DNA of 46,563 nt from Sphingomonas bacterium (GCF_028293085.1 NZ_JAQGLC010000047.1:1-46563), one strand, 5' to 3'; counted from the first letter of the stretch, positions 36,323 through 44,657 are shown. Numbers and translations: made by a program. Notes: generated by a model from the letters alone, not told the origin.

Positions 36323-37069
36323 GTGAGACCGTTGATGACCAGCGCTTCGGCCACAAGCTACGATCTGAGCGTCAATCCGCGCCCCAGGGTCGCGCTCAGC
36401 CATGTCGGCGAGGAGCGCGAGCCGGTGTTGATGGTCGATGGGCTGCTGAACGATCCAGCCGCGCTGATCGACTATGCGACCTGGGAGGTCGCCTTCACGC
36501 CGGCCGGCAATCCCGAGGGCGGCTATCCCGGCGTTCGCGCGCCCGCGCCGCTCAACTATGTCGAGGCCGTGGTGCGCGCGCTCAGCCCGATCATGGAACG
36601 GGCCTTCGGCCTGAATGAGGTCGTCCTGTCCAACGCCGAATGCAGCTTTTCACTGACGACGACGCCGCCCGAGCAATTGACCGTGCAGCAACGCACGCCT
36701 CATATCGACACGGTCTATCCCCTCCAGTTCGCGCTGCTCCATTATCTGTGCGATTCCGCCTTTGGCGGCACATCCTTTTATCGCCACCGCGCGACGGGCT
36801 ATGAAACGCTCGATGAGCCTCGCGCCAGGGCCTATGATGCGATCCGCGCGCGCGAATTGACGGAGGAAACGCCGCCGCAGCATTATGTCGGCGACGATAC
36901 CGGTCATTATGCCCGGATCGGCGGGTGCGATGCGGTGTTCAACCGGATGGCGATCTATCGCAGCTGCCTGCTCCATTCGGGCCATATCCGCGAGGAAAAG
37001 CCGCTGGTCGCAGATCCGCGCACCGGGCGGCTGACCGCCAATATCTTCGTCAACTATCGGCCACGCTGA
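36323..37069 (+). CDS. DUF6445-type putative 2OG-Fe(II) oxygenase
   Basis: 248 residues from GTG 36323; ATG 36335 (MTSASATS) is equally plausible since neither has a strong ribosome site. PVLMVDGLLNDPAALIDYA opens a double-stranded beta-helix domain. QRTPHIDTVYPLQFALLHYL carries a His127-x-Asp129 pair, and CLLHSGHI near 216-222 a distal His, the facial-triad pattern of Fe(II)/2-oxoglutarate oxygenases. FGGTSFYRHRATGYETL lies between, as in DUF6445 family proteins, which recur beside PF04820 halogenases. No activity has been established for the family to my knowledge. It is cytoplasmic. Its stop is one base before the next ATG, so it is cotranscribed with halogenase-like E. Confidence 0.75.
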   Translation: MRPLMTSASATSYDLSVNPRPRVALSHVGEEREPVLMVDGLLNDPAALIDYATWEVAFTPAGNPEGGYPGVRAPAPLNYVEAVVRALSPIMERAFGLNEVVLSNAECSFSLTTTPPEQLTVQQRTPHIDTVYPLQFALLHYLCDSAFGGTSFYRHRATGYETLDEPRARAYDAIRARELTEETPPQHYVGDDTGHYARIGGCDAVFNRMAIYRSCLLHSGHIREEKPLVADPRTGRLTANIFVNYRPR

Positions 37070-37070
37070 G

Positions 37071-38552
37071 ATGGACCGGCCCGCCAGGCTGCGCAGCATC
37101 GTGGTCGTCGGCGGCGGCGTCACCGGATGGATGGCCGCGGCCGCGCTTGCGCCATTCACCCGGAGCGGCATGCGCGTCACCCTGATCGACTGTGCGGTCG
37201 ACGAAGTCGGCGCCCAGGCGACCTTGCCGGCGCACAGGGATTTCCACACCCTGATGGGCATCGACGAGCACGACATGCTCGCCTCGGCCGGCGGAACGAT
37301 GCGTCTTGGCGCTGGCTTTACCGATCCGGTGCGACGCGCAGCCTATGTGCACGCGTTCGGCGATTTCGGGCTCGAGGTCGGCGGCGTGGCCTTTTACCAG
37401 CTCTGGCTGCGCGCACACGCGGCGGGGCAGGGCATCGATCTCGACGATTACAGCCTGGCAGCGATAGCCGCGAAGATGGGGCGGTTTGCGCGGCCCGCCG
37501 CCGACAAGCGCGCCATGATGGACTATGGCTATCATCTCGAGACGGCGGCCTATGCGGCCTATCTCCGCTCCCAGGCATTGGCCCAGGGTGTCGCGTGCGA
37601 GGCGGGAGAAATCGCGAGCGTAGCGCTCGATAGCGAGAGCGGCCTGATCGCTGCAGTCGTGCTGCATGACGGGCGCTCGATCCCGGGCGATTTCTTCGTC
37701 GATTGCTCGGGCGCCCGGGCGGCGTTGATCGGGGGAGCGCTTGGCGAGCCGTTCGAAGACTGGAGCGCCTGGTTTCCTTGCGATCGGGAGGTGAGGGCGG
37801 AGTCGGCGGTCTTGGCTGATTTGCCGCCGCTAACAACCGTGAGCGCCTATGGCTCCGGATGGCAGCGGCGACTGCCGTTGCAGCGAATGACCTGGCATGG
37901 CCGCAGCTTCATCGCGGGCGAAACCAGTGACGATGCCGCATTGGCTGGGCAGAATATCATCAACGAGCCTCGCTTCGCGGCGCTGCGCGCAGGCAAGCGG
38001 CGGCGGCTCTGGGCGCGCAATTGCGCGGCGATCGGTGCGGCGGGTGTCTCGATCGAGCCGATCGAAGCTGGCGAGCTCGATCTTGCCCATGTCGGGATTC
38101 TGGCGCTCCTGTCGCTGATGCCGGATCGCGATGGCTCGATGGTCGAAGCCGATGAGTTCGAACGTCGCATGACCGGCGAGATACAGGAACTGCGCGATCT
38201 AACGCTTTTACACCGCGTCTCGATGGAGGGTGACAAGCCCATATTGCGGGTGGCCGGCGAGATTGTCCCTCTCCCTGACAGCCTGGCGCACCGCGTCGAA
38301 CTCTTTCGCGGACGAGGGCGCCTGCAACCACGCGACAATGCTGCGTTTGGCCCCGCGGACTGGCTGGCTGTCTTGCTGGGGCGGGCTATCCTGCCGGTGT
38401 CGTGGGATCCGCTCGCTGACGCGATCGACGTCCCGCGGGCGCAACAGAATTTCCTGCGTCTCGCCGGCCTGTTCAGGCAATCCGCCGAGACGATGCCGGG
38501 CCATGCGGCTTACATCGCCCGCCACTGCGCGGCCATGTCGCGCGCCGATTGA
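37071..38552 (+). CDS. Halogenase-like flavoprotein E (PF04820-related), partly degenerate
   Basis: 493 residues. The FAD motif is altered to GGGVTGWM (14-21). The catalytic Lys is Arg78 (GGTMRLGAGF), WxWxIP has become GWQRRLPL (W264, R266, P269), and PLEST is PIEAG, which keeps Glu332 but loses the halide-binding Ser-Thr. The GEATxP motif after beta-strand 2 has become GAQATLP. C-terminal motifs of the family ([40 protein letters not shown]) are intact. Halogenation is therefore doubtful and another flavin-dependent or structural role possible. It is paired with the DUF6445 gene, away from the main halogenase operon but on the same side of the receptor. The stop is 3 bases from the convergent epimerase gene. 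Confidence 0.85.
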   Translation: MDRPARLRSIVVVGGGVTGWMAAAALAPFTRSGMRVTLIDCAVDEVGAQATLPAHRDFHTLMGIDEHDMLASAGGTMRLGAGFTDPVRRAAYVHAFGDFGLEVGGVAFYQLWLRAHAAGQGIDLDDYSLAAIAAKMGRFARPAADKRAMMDYGYHLETAAYAAYLRSQALAQGVACEAGEIASVALDSESGLIAAVVLHDGRSIPGDFFVDCSGARAALIGGALGEPFEDWSAWFPCDREVRAESAVLADLPPLTTVSAYGSGWQRRLPLQRMTWHGRSFIAGETSDDAALAGQNIINEPRFAALRAGKRRRLWARNCAAIGAAGVSIEPIEAGELDLAHVGILALLSLMPDRDGSMVEADEFERRMTGEIQELRDLTLLHRVSMEGDKPILRVAGEIVPLPDSLAHRVELFRGRGRLQPRDNAAFGPADWLAVLLGRAILPVSWDPLADAIDVPRAQQNFLRLAGLFRQSAETMPGHAAYIARHCAAMSRAD

Positions 38553-38555
38553 TCG

Positions 38556-39701
38556 TCAGCGTCGGGGCGGTGCAGCATCCGTGCCGAAACGCCAGATCGT
38601 TCGGGACCGATAGGTTTCGCCTGGCCTGAGCAAGGTCGATGGAAAGTCCGGGCGATTGGGGCTGTCGGACAGGTGCTGGGTCTCCAGCGCGATGCCGTCG
38701 CGCGGCCTTATCGTCCTGCCGGTCGGCCCCTTGTCCTGACCGTCGATATAGTCGCCGGTATAGGCCTGGAGCGATGGCTCGCTGGTCTCGATCCACAGGA
38801 CCCGGCCCGATTTCGGATCGACCAGCGCTGCCGCCATCGCCGGCGTGGTGCGATTGTGGCGTGCGAGCAACCACGCATGGTTGTACCCACCGCGCGCGGC
38901 CATCATCGGCTCCTTCGCGTCGATCGCCTCGCCGATCCCGCGCGATCCGTGAAAGTTGAGCGCGGTATGCGCGACGGGCGGGAAGCGCCCCGTCGGGATG
39001 CCCGCCTGGTCGGTTTCCACCCAGCGCGTGGCCCTGATGTGCAGGATGTGATGTTCGACCGATCCGCTGTCCGCGCCGCCCAGATTGAAATAGCTGTGGT
39101 TGGTGAGGTTGAGCACCGTCGGCCTGGTCGTGCGCGCGGCATAGTCGATGCGAAGCGCATTGCTTGACGACAGGCGATAGGTGACGGTCATCGTCAGCGT
39201 CCCGGGGAAGCCCTGATCGCCATCGGGGCTGGTAACGCTGAGCGTCGCGCCGACCGTGTCCTTCTCGCGAAATTCTTTCACCTGCCAGATCTTGCTGTCT
39301 AGGCCCGGCTCGCCGCCGCCGTGGAGCGCATTGGGCCCGTCATTGGGCTTGAGCCGGGATTCGAGCCCATTGATGCTGAATCGGGCACCGGCGATCCGCC
39401 CGGCGTAGCGCCCGACCACCGCGCCGAACCGGTTCTTCTCGTTCTTTGCGCGATATTCGGCAGCCGAGCCGTAGCCGAGCACGACATTGGCGAGATGCCC
39501 ATCCCGGTCGGGCACCTCGATCGCCGTGATGATCGCACCGTAATTCAGGAAACGCACTGTCATGCCCGAGGCATTGCGCAGCGTATATTCGTGGATCTCG
39601 GGATCGTCCTGCGCGATCTGCGCGGCGGCGCCGGACACGGCGATGCCGATCAGCAACAACGGCGCCACCGCAAGCGACAGGATCAGCCCCAACCTGGCCA
39701 T
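38556..39701 (-). CDS. galM: Aldose 1-epimerase (mutarotase), secreted
   Basis: 381 residues. I choose ATG 39701 (MARLGLILSLAVAPLLLIGI), preceded by GGGAGAGAAG; an upstream start at 39755 would add an unlikely Arg-rich stretch. The signal peptide ends near SGAAAQ. The GalM fold shows RFLNYGAIITAIEVPDRDG, FGAVVGRYAGRIAGARF, ALHGGGEPGLDSKIW, the catalytic His in NLTNHSYFNLGG and the C-terminal acid in LWIETSEPSLQAYTGDY (conserved E and Y-T-G). It interconverts alpha and beta anomers. An exported form would speed processing of hydrolase products in the periplasm. It is divergent from the beta-glucuronidase gene across a shared operator-like site. Confidence 0.93.
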   Translation of the reverse strand: MARLGLILSLAVAPLLLIGIAVSGAAAQIAQDDPEIHEYTLRNASGMTVRFLNYGAIITAIEVPDRDGHLANVVLGYGSAAEYRAKNEKNRFGAVVGRYAGRIAGARFSINGLESRLKPNDGPNALHGGGEPGLDSKIWQVKEFREKDTVGATLSVTSPDGDQGFPGTLTMTVTYRLSSSNALRIDYAARTTRPTVLNLTNHSYFNLGGADSGSVEHHILHIRATRWVETDQAGIPTGRFPPVAHTALNFHGSRGIGEAIDAKEPMMAARGGYNHAWLLARHNRTTPAMAAALVDPKSGRVLWIETSEPSLQAYTGDYIDGQDKGPTGRTIRPRDGIALETQHLSDSPNRPDFPSTLLRPGETYRSRTIWRFGTDAAPPRR

Positions 39702-39748
39702 ACTTCTCTCCCTTCGGACACTATCGCGACCATGGCGCTGTCGATCGT

Positions 39749-39790
39749 TTGACAAGCAAGCATGTTAGCGGTCTCATGGAACTCTATAAA
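39749..39790 (+). promoter_or_regulatory. Putative promoter with LacI-type operator between galM and GH2
   Basis: TTGACA (39749-39754) is a consensus -35; a weak -10 TCTCAT lies 17 bases on (39772-39777). The 14-bp TGTTAGCGGTCTCA (39763-39776), matching 11 of 14 positions of the receptor-gene operator, overlaps spacer and -10. It could control both divergent genes. Confidence 0.5.
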
Positions 39791-39867
39791 GCGGTCCGTG
39801 CCCCACCCGAAAACAGACGGCGGGCGGCAACGGGGCGAGACGATCGGAAGTATCGGGAGAAGGTCTC

Positions 39868-41742
39868 ATGGCGAGCGGGACAATAAGGCGGCTATTGTCG
39901 TTCGTTGGAACATTGTTTCTTTCGGTGACGCCGGTCTTGGCGCAATCGAACCAGTCGGCACCGCTGCTCACCGCCGGCGATCTCCGTCCCAACACCAGCC
40001 TCGACGGCGCGTGGCATTATTCGATCGACCCCTATCGCGATGGCATTGCCGGCTTTCATGGCGGCGAGACCGGTACGGGCCATCGCCGCTACGACGATGT
40101 CGATGTCGACAAGGCCTCCGCCGCCGATCCGCGCGCGCTGTATGAATATGATCTCGATCATTCGGCCATCGCGATCCTGCCCTCGTCCTGGCTGACGCAG
40201 GACGCGACGTTGCGTCATTATCAGGGGCTGATCTGGTATCAGCGCCGCTTTCCCGCGGCACCGACGCCAGGAATGCGTCAGTTTCTACGGTTCGGCGCGG
40301 TCAATTACAGCGCCGATGTCTATCTCAACGGCCGCAAGCTCGGGCACCATGAAGGTGGCTTCACACCCTTCGCCTTCGAGGTCACCGGCCTGATCCGCAA
40401 AGGCGACAATCGGTTGGTGGTCGGCGCCGATTCCGAGCCGAGCGCGGCGACCGTGCCGCCGCCCGTCACGGACTGGGAGAATTATGGCGGCATCACTCGT
40501 ACCGTCCACCTGATCGAGACGCCGGCGACCTATGTCGACGATGCGTGGATACGGCTCGGCCGCGATGGCCGCATCGCGATCGACGTCGCGCTCGATGGAA
40601 GATCGGCCGCCGGTTCGCCGGTCCGCTTCGCGATCCCGGCGCTCGGGGTGCGGGTCGAGGGCAAGACTGACGATGCGGGTCATTGGACCGCCGTCATCCC
40701 GGCGCCGCGCGCACTGCGTCGCTGGTCGCCCGACAGCCCGGTGCTGTACGACGTGACGGTCGATGCCGGCGCCGATCATTGGCAGGACCGGATCGGCTTT
40801 CGGACAATCGAGGTTCGTGGTGCGCAGATCCTGCTCAACGGCCGTCCCGTCTTCCTGCGCGGCATCAGCCTGCACGAGGAAGAGATTGGTGCAGAGCCGA
40901 CCCGCGCGATCACGCCCACCGCCGCCCGCACGCTCCTGACCGAGGCCAAGGCCGGCCTTCACGCCAATTTCGTGCGGCTCGCCCATTATCCCCATGGCGA
41001 GGTGACGACGCGCATGGCTGACGAACTCGGCCTGCTCGTCTGGAGCGAGGTGCCGGTCTATTGGCGGATTGCGTGGGACAATCCCGAGACGCTTCGCCGC
41101 GCCCGGGCGATGCTGGCCGAGAATATCCTGCGCGATCGCAACCGCGCGGCGATCATCCTGTGGAGTGTCGCGAACGAGACTCCCGTCAGCGACGCCCGCA
41201 ATGCCTTTCTCGGCACGCTCGTCGACGACGTCCGCAGGCTCGATCCCGATCGGCTGGTGACCGCGGCGCTGCTGACCGAACGCAGGAAGCAGGGAGGGCA
41301 TCCGGTCATGGCGATGGCCGATCCGCTCGTCGCCAGGCTCGATGTAATGGCGATCAACACCTATAATGGCTGGTATTCCGACGATCGCCTCGCCGACCTG
41401 CCGGCGATCGGCTGGGACACGCCGGCGGACAAGCCGCTGATCTTCTCCGAGCTCGGCGCCGATGCGCTCGCCGGGTTCCACGACCCCGGCACCGAACGCA
41501 AATTCTCGGAGGAATTTCAGGCCGATTATTACCGGCAGACACTCGCGATGGCGGCGAAGATTCCCAATCTCGTCGGCATGTCGCCCTGGATCCTCAAGGA
41601 CTTCCGCTCGCCGCGCCGCCAGCATCCGCTGTACCAGATGGGCTGGAACCGGAAGGGGCTGATGTCGGAGACAGGGCAGCACAAACTGGCGTTCGACGTG
41701 CTCGCAAAATGGTATAGTGATCGCGCCGCCATCACCCCTTGA
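39868..41742 (+). CDS. GH2 beta-glucuronidase-type enzyme, secreted
   Basis: 624 residues from ATG 39868, with GGGAGAAGG before it. The signal peptide ends TPVLAQ-S (residue ~26). The sugar-binding domain lies at ~30-220 (YQGLIWYQRRF, NYSADVYLNGRKLGHHEGGF), an Ig-like domain at ~220-315 and a TIM barrel after. Acid/base Glu437 is in WSVANETPV and nucleophile Glu528 in IFSELGADA. Asn594-Arg-Lys596 in MGWNRKGLMS is the N-x-K motif that binds the carboxylate of glucuronic acid, which separates beta-glucuronidases from other GH2 members. SPWILKDFRSPRRQ also matches that group. It releases terminal beta-linked glucuronic acid. Glucuronoxylan carries alpha-linked residues, so the target may be a different polymer or a glycoside. 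Confidence 0.92.
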   Translation: MASGTIRRLLSFVGTLFLSVTPVLAQSNQSAPLLTAGDLRPNTSLDGAWHYSIDPYRDGIAGFHGGETGTGHRRYDDVDVDKASAADPRALYEYDLDHSAIAILPSSWLTQDATLRHYQGLIWYQRRFPAAPTPGMRQFLRFGAVNYSADVYLNGRKLGHHEGGFTPFAFEVTGLIRKGDNRLVVGADSEPSAATVPPPVTDWENYGGITRTVHLIETPATYVDDAWIRLGRDGRIAIDVALDGRSAAGSPVRFAIPALGVRVEGKTDDAGHWTAVIPAPRALRRWSPDSPVLYDVTVDAGADHWQDRIGFRTIEVRGAQILLNGRPVFLRGISLHEEEIGAEPTRAITPTAARTLLTEAKAGLHANFVRLAHYPHGEVTTRMADELGLLVWSEVPVYWRIAWDNPETLRRARAMLAENILRDRNRAAIILWSVANETPVSDARNAFLGTLVDDVRRLDPDRLVTAALLTERRKQGGHPVMAMADPLVARLDVMAINTYNGWYSDDRLADLPAIGWDTPADKPLIFSELGADALAGFHDPGTERKFSEEFQADYYRQTLAMAAKIPNLVGMSPWILKDFRSPRRQHPLYQMGWNRKGLMSETGQHKLAFDVLAKWYSDRAAITP

Positions 41743-41773
41743 ACGTCACGATCCACCCGACAGGAGCTTCCCG

Positions 41774-42817
41774 GTGCCTTACCCCACGCCCTACGCCGCC
41801 GACCCCGCCCGCTATGACGGCCGCATGCCCTACCGCCGGTGCGGCAGGAGCGGGCTCGACCTGCCGGCGATCTCGCTCGGCCTGTGGCAGAATTTCGGCG
41901 GGGAGGACGTGTTCGAGACGGGCAGGGCGATCCTGCGCCGCGCGTTCGATCGCGGCGTCACCCACTTCGATCTCGCCAACAATTACGGTCCACCTTACGG
42001 CTCGGCCGAGGAGAATTTCGGGCGTGTTTTTGCCGCCGATTTCGCAGCGCACCGTGACGAGCTGATCGTCTCGACCAAGGCCGGCTGGGACATGTGGCCC
42101 GGCCCGTATGGCGATGTCGGCGGATCGCGGAAATATCTGATCGCGAGCTGCGATCAGAGCCTGAAGCGAATGGGGCTCGACTATGTCGACATCTTCTATT
42201 CGCACCGCGTCGACCCGAAGACGCCGCTCGAGGAGACGATGGGGGCGCTCGCGCATCTCCACCGACAGGGCAAGGCGCTGTATGTCGGCATCTCCTCCTA
42301 TTCGCCCGAGCTGACGCGCAAGGCCGCCGAGATCCTCCGCGAGGAGCGCGTGCCGCTGCTGATCCATCAGCCGAGCTATTCGATGCTCAACCGCTGGATC
42401 GAGGGCGGATTGCTCGACGTGCTGGAGGAGATCGGCACCGGCTGCATCGCCTTCTCCCCCCTCGCGCAAGGGCTGTTGACCAGCAAATATCTGAACGGCG
42501 TGCCGACGGACGCGCGCGCGTCCAAGGGCGGATCGCTGAAGCAGGCGATGCTCTCCGACGACAATATCGAGCGTATCCGGGCGCTGAACGCGATCGCGGA
42601 GCGGCGCGGCCAGACGCTCGCGCAGATGGCGATCGCCTGGGTGCTGCGCGATCCGCGCGTCACCGCCGCGCTGATCGGCGCGCGAACGGTGGAGCAGCTC
42701 GACGATTCACTCGATGCGGTCAATCGGCTCGGTTTCGATGCGGCTGAACTGGCCGAGATCGATCGCTATGCCGGTGATGGCGGGATCGACCTCTGGAAGG
42801 TGTCGTCGACGTTGTGA
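41774..42817 (+). CDS. Aldo/keto reductase, YghZ (glyceraldehyde-3-phosphate reductase) type
   Basis: 347 residues. GTG 41774 with AGGAG seven bases upstream is preferred over the longer frame at 41717, which overlaps the GH2 gene. MPYRRCGRSGLDLPAISLGL, then LWQNFGGEDVFETGRAILRR, match the YghZ/Kv-beta-like branch (AKR14). The catalytic tetrad includes Asp in FDLANNYGPPYGSAEENFG, Tyr in the same NNYG, Lys in STKAGWDMWPGPYG and His in FYSHRVDP. The reaction is NADPH-dependent reduction of small aldehydes such as L-glyceraldehyde 3-phosphate or methylglyoxal. It probably supports sugar catabolism and follows the beta-glucuronidase gene by 31 bases, so the two likely form an operon. Confidence 0.92.
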   Translation: MPYPTPYAADPARYDGRMPYRRCGRSGLDLPAISLGLWQNFGGEDVFETGRAILRRAFDRGVTHFDLANNYGPPYGSAEENFGRVFAADFAAHRDELIVSTKAGWDMWPGPYGDVGGSRKYLIASCDQSLKRMGLDYVDIFYSHRVDPKTPLEETMGALAHLHRQGKALYVGISSYSPELTRKAAEILREERVPLLIHQPSYSMLNRWIEGGLLDVLEEIGTGCIAFSPLAQGLLTSKYLNGVPTDARASKGGSLKQAMLSDDNIERIRALNAIAERRGQTLAQMAIAWVLRDPRVTAALIGARTVEQLDDSLDAVNRLGFDAAELAEIDRYAGDGGIDLWKVSSTL

Positions 42818-42854
42818 GGCAAGGGGCTACCGGCCGGCCGGTGGCCCAACGAAA

Positions 42855-42878
42855 AGGGCGCCCCCGCAGGGACGCCCT
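42855..42878 (-). terminator. Terminator hairpin between convergent genes
   Basis: AGGGCG-C-CCC (42855-42864) pairs with GGG-A-CGCCCT (42869-42878) with one internal mismatch and a four-base loop. Read on the minus strand the stem is followed by TTTTC, so it best fits the end of the small lipoprotein gene, and may also stop the aldo/keto reductase transcript. Confidence 0.65.
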
Positions 42879-42917
42879 CTCGAACAAACCGACCGGGCCC
42901 AAGCCCGATCGCGTCCA

Positions 42918-43142
42918 TTACATGTTGGTGGCGACCGCGTTGTCGGCGGTTGCGTTGTCGATCGTGTCGACGGCAGTCGCGTTGGCCGAATTGTCGACCG
43001 CGACGTCCATGTTGTCGGCAGGAACCTCGACGTTATCCATCGCCATTTCGGCGTTGTTGTCCACGGCAGGCGCTTCCGTCTTGTTGCAGGCGGCGAGCGA
43101 CATCAGGCCGGCGGCGGCGAGAACAAAGGCGATCTTCTTCAT
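42918..43142 (-). CDS. Small lipoprotein with Asp/Asn/Val/Ala repeats
   Basis: 74 residues from ATG 43142, with GGGAG eight bases upstream; in-frame starts further up lack a ribosome site. MKKIAFVLAAAGLMSLAAC is a lipoprotein signal (lipid Cys19, lipobox L-A-A-C). The mature 56 residues are low complexity and acidic, built from variations of V-D-N-[ST/N]-A and A-D-N, for example DNVEVPADNMDVAVDNSANA. No fold is predicted from sight; a disordered envelope protein is likely. Similar short AVDN-type lipoproteins occur in sphingomonads without known function. It stands alone between two convergent terminators. Confidence 0.75.
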   Translation of the reverse strand: MKKIAFVLAAAGLMSLAACNKTEAPAVDNNAEMAMDNVEVPADNMDVAVDNSANATAVDTIDNATADNAVATNM

Positions 43143-43271
43143 GCGGATGCTCCCAAGCATAGCAAAATTCGCGGCCAGCCCGATTGCTACCACGAGCGGC
43201 TTTTCATAACGAAAGGCGCGAGTGCGTCAATCGCAATTCATCTTGTAGAAAGGTTCGGGCACGGTTTTCCG

Positions 43272-44657
43272 TCACTTCTTCGCCGGGACCGATCCAATCT
43301 CCTCCGGCGCGCCGGCCACGACGGCAAGCATCGCAGTCCATGCCGCGACGTTCTGGCGGAGTTGCCCGGGGTCGATCCGGTCGAGCGTATCCTCCGGCGT
43401 ATGGTGCCAGTCGAAATAGCGCAGGCCGTTCTGATTGAGATCGATACCCGCCACGCCCGTCGCGAGCGTCGGCTCGACATCGGTGCCGCCGTTCGAGGCG
43501 CCCGGACCGCGGATCACGCCGATCGGATCGAGCGCCGCCGCCAGCCGGTCGGCGATGGGCCGCGTGCTGTCGGGCAGGTTGGTCTGGAAGCGCCACACCC
43601 GGTCCGCGCCGAAATCGGATTCGGCAGCGATCGCATGGCGTTCGCCGGCATGCGCCTTGGCATAGGCCTCGCCGCCAAAGCCGCCGGTTTCCTCGTCGCC
43701 AAACCAGACGACACGGATCGTGCGACGGTGCTTGCCGCTATCCATCATCAGCTTCGCCGCAGCGGTGGTGATCGCAAGGCCGGCGCCATCGTCGATCGCG
43801 CCCGTGCCCAGGTCCCAGCTATCGAGATGACCACCGATCAGGACAATGCCGGCCGACGGATCGGTGCCCGGCACTTCGGCGACGACATTGCCGGAATCGC
43901 GCAGGCCGACGCGTTGCGGCGTCAGCAGCAGGTGAAGCGTCACCGGCTTGCCCAGTCCGATCATGCGCTCGAGGTTCGCGGCGTCCGCGACCGACAGCGC
44001 GGCGGCGGGGATCGGCGCGACGCCGGCCTCGAAATTGGTGACGCCGGCGTGCGGCCCGCGGCCGTGATCGGTGCCGATCGAACGGATCACGATCGCGCTT
44101 GCGCCCTTCTTCGCCGCGATATTGGGCCCCACGCGCCGCGCCTGGCCCTGGCTGCCATAGCTCGACCCGTCCATTGTCGGCTGCATCGTGTTGGAGACGA
44201 AGGCGATCTTGCCTTTCAGGCTGCCGTCGGGCGCGGCGCGGAGCGCGTCGAGATTCGCGAAGAAGACGACCGGAAGGGTCAATCCGTCGGGTGGGGTCGC
44301 GCCCGAATTACCCAGTGCCGTCAGCCGCAGCGGCTGCGGATAGGGCGATACCACCTCTGCGCTTTCCAGTCCGCGAACCCATGTATCGAGCTTGTAGGGC
44401 TCGATATGGACGTTCTTGAAGCCCAGCGCCTTGAGCTTCGCGACGCCCCATTCGCGCGCCCTGGCCTGCTGCTCGGAGCCGTCGGGCCGCGGCCCGATCT
44501 CGGTGGTCAGCCCCTCGACGATATCCCAGGCGACGTCGTCCTTGAGTGCCGCGTCGCGGAGCTTGCCGATAGCCGGATCGAGCGCGACCTGCGCCATGGC
44601 GGGGAAGGACAGAGCCGAGGCGGCGAGTGCCGCGGCGAAGGCGATGTTGCGAGCCAT
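43272..44657 (-). CDS. M28-family metallopeptidase, secreted
   Basis: 461 residues. ATG 44657 is chosen because GGAG lies seven bases before it; ATG 44669 adds four residues. The signal peptide MARNIAFAAALAASALSFPA ends at MAQ. A PA-type insert (about 125-240) lies inside the catalytic domain. The two-zinc site is visible: His277 in IGGHLDSWD, Asp289/290 in GAIDDGAG, Glu322/323 in FGDEETGG, Asp348 in AESDFGAD and His418/419 in YFDWHHTPEDTLD. Relatives are aminopeptidases, carboxypeptidase Q-like or glutamate carboxypeptidase-like enzymes. It is probably periplasmic and cuts peptides from the end. No operon partner is apparent. Confidence 0.92.
   Translation of the reverse strand: MARNIAFAAALAASALSFPAMAQVALDPAIGKLRDAALKDDVAWDIVEGLTTEIGPRPDGSEQQARAREWGVAKLKALGFKNVHIEPYKLDTWVRGLESAEVVSPYPQPLRLTALGNSGATPPDGLTLPVVFFANLDALRAAPDGSLKGKIAFVSNTMQPTMDGSSYGSQGQARRVGPNIAAKKGASAIVIRSIGTDHGRGPHAGVTNFEAGVAPIPAAALSVADAANLERMIGLGKPVTLHLLLTPQRVGLRDSGNVVAEVPGTDPSAGIVLIGGHLDSWDLGTGAIDDGAGLAITTAAAKLMMDSGKHRRTIRVVWFGDEETGGFGGEAYAKAHAGERHAIAAESDFGADRVWRFQTNLPDSTRPIADRLAAALDPIGVIRGPGASNGGTDVEPTLATGVAGIDLNQNGLRYFDWHHTPEDTLDRIDPGQLRQNVAAWTAMLAVVAGAPEEIGSVPAKK

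Noticed and set aside
26607..38552. A natural-product gene cluster making a halogenated NRPS/PKS compound
   Set aside because: There are no carrier-protein, condensation, ketosynthase or adenylation domain genes; neighbours are sugar hydrolases and a receptor.
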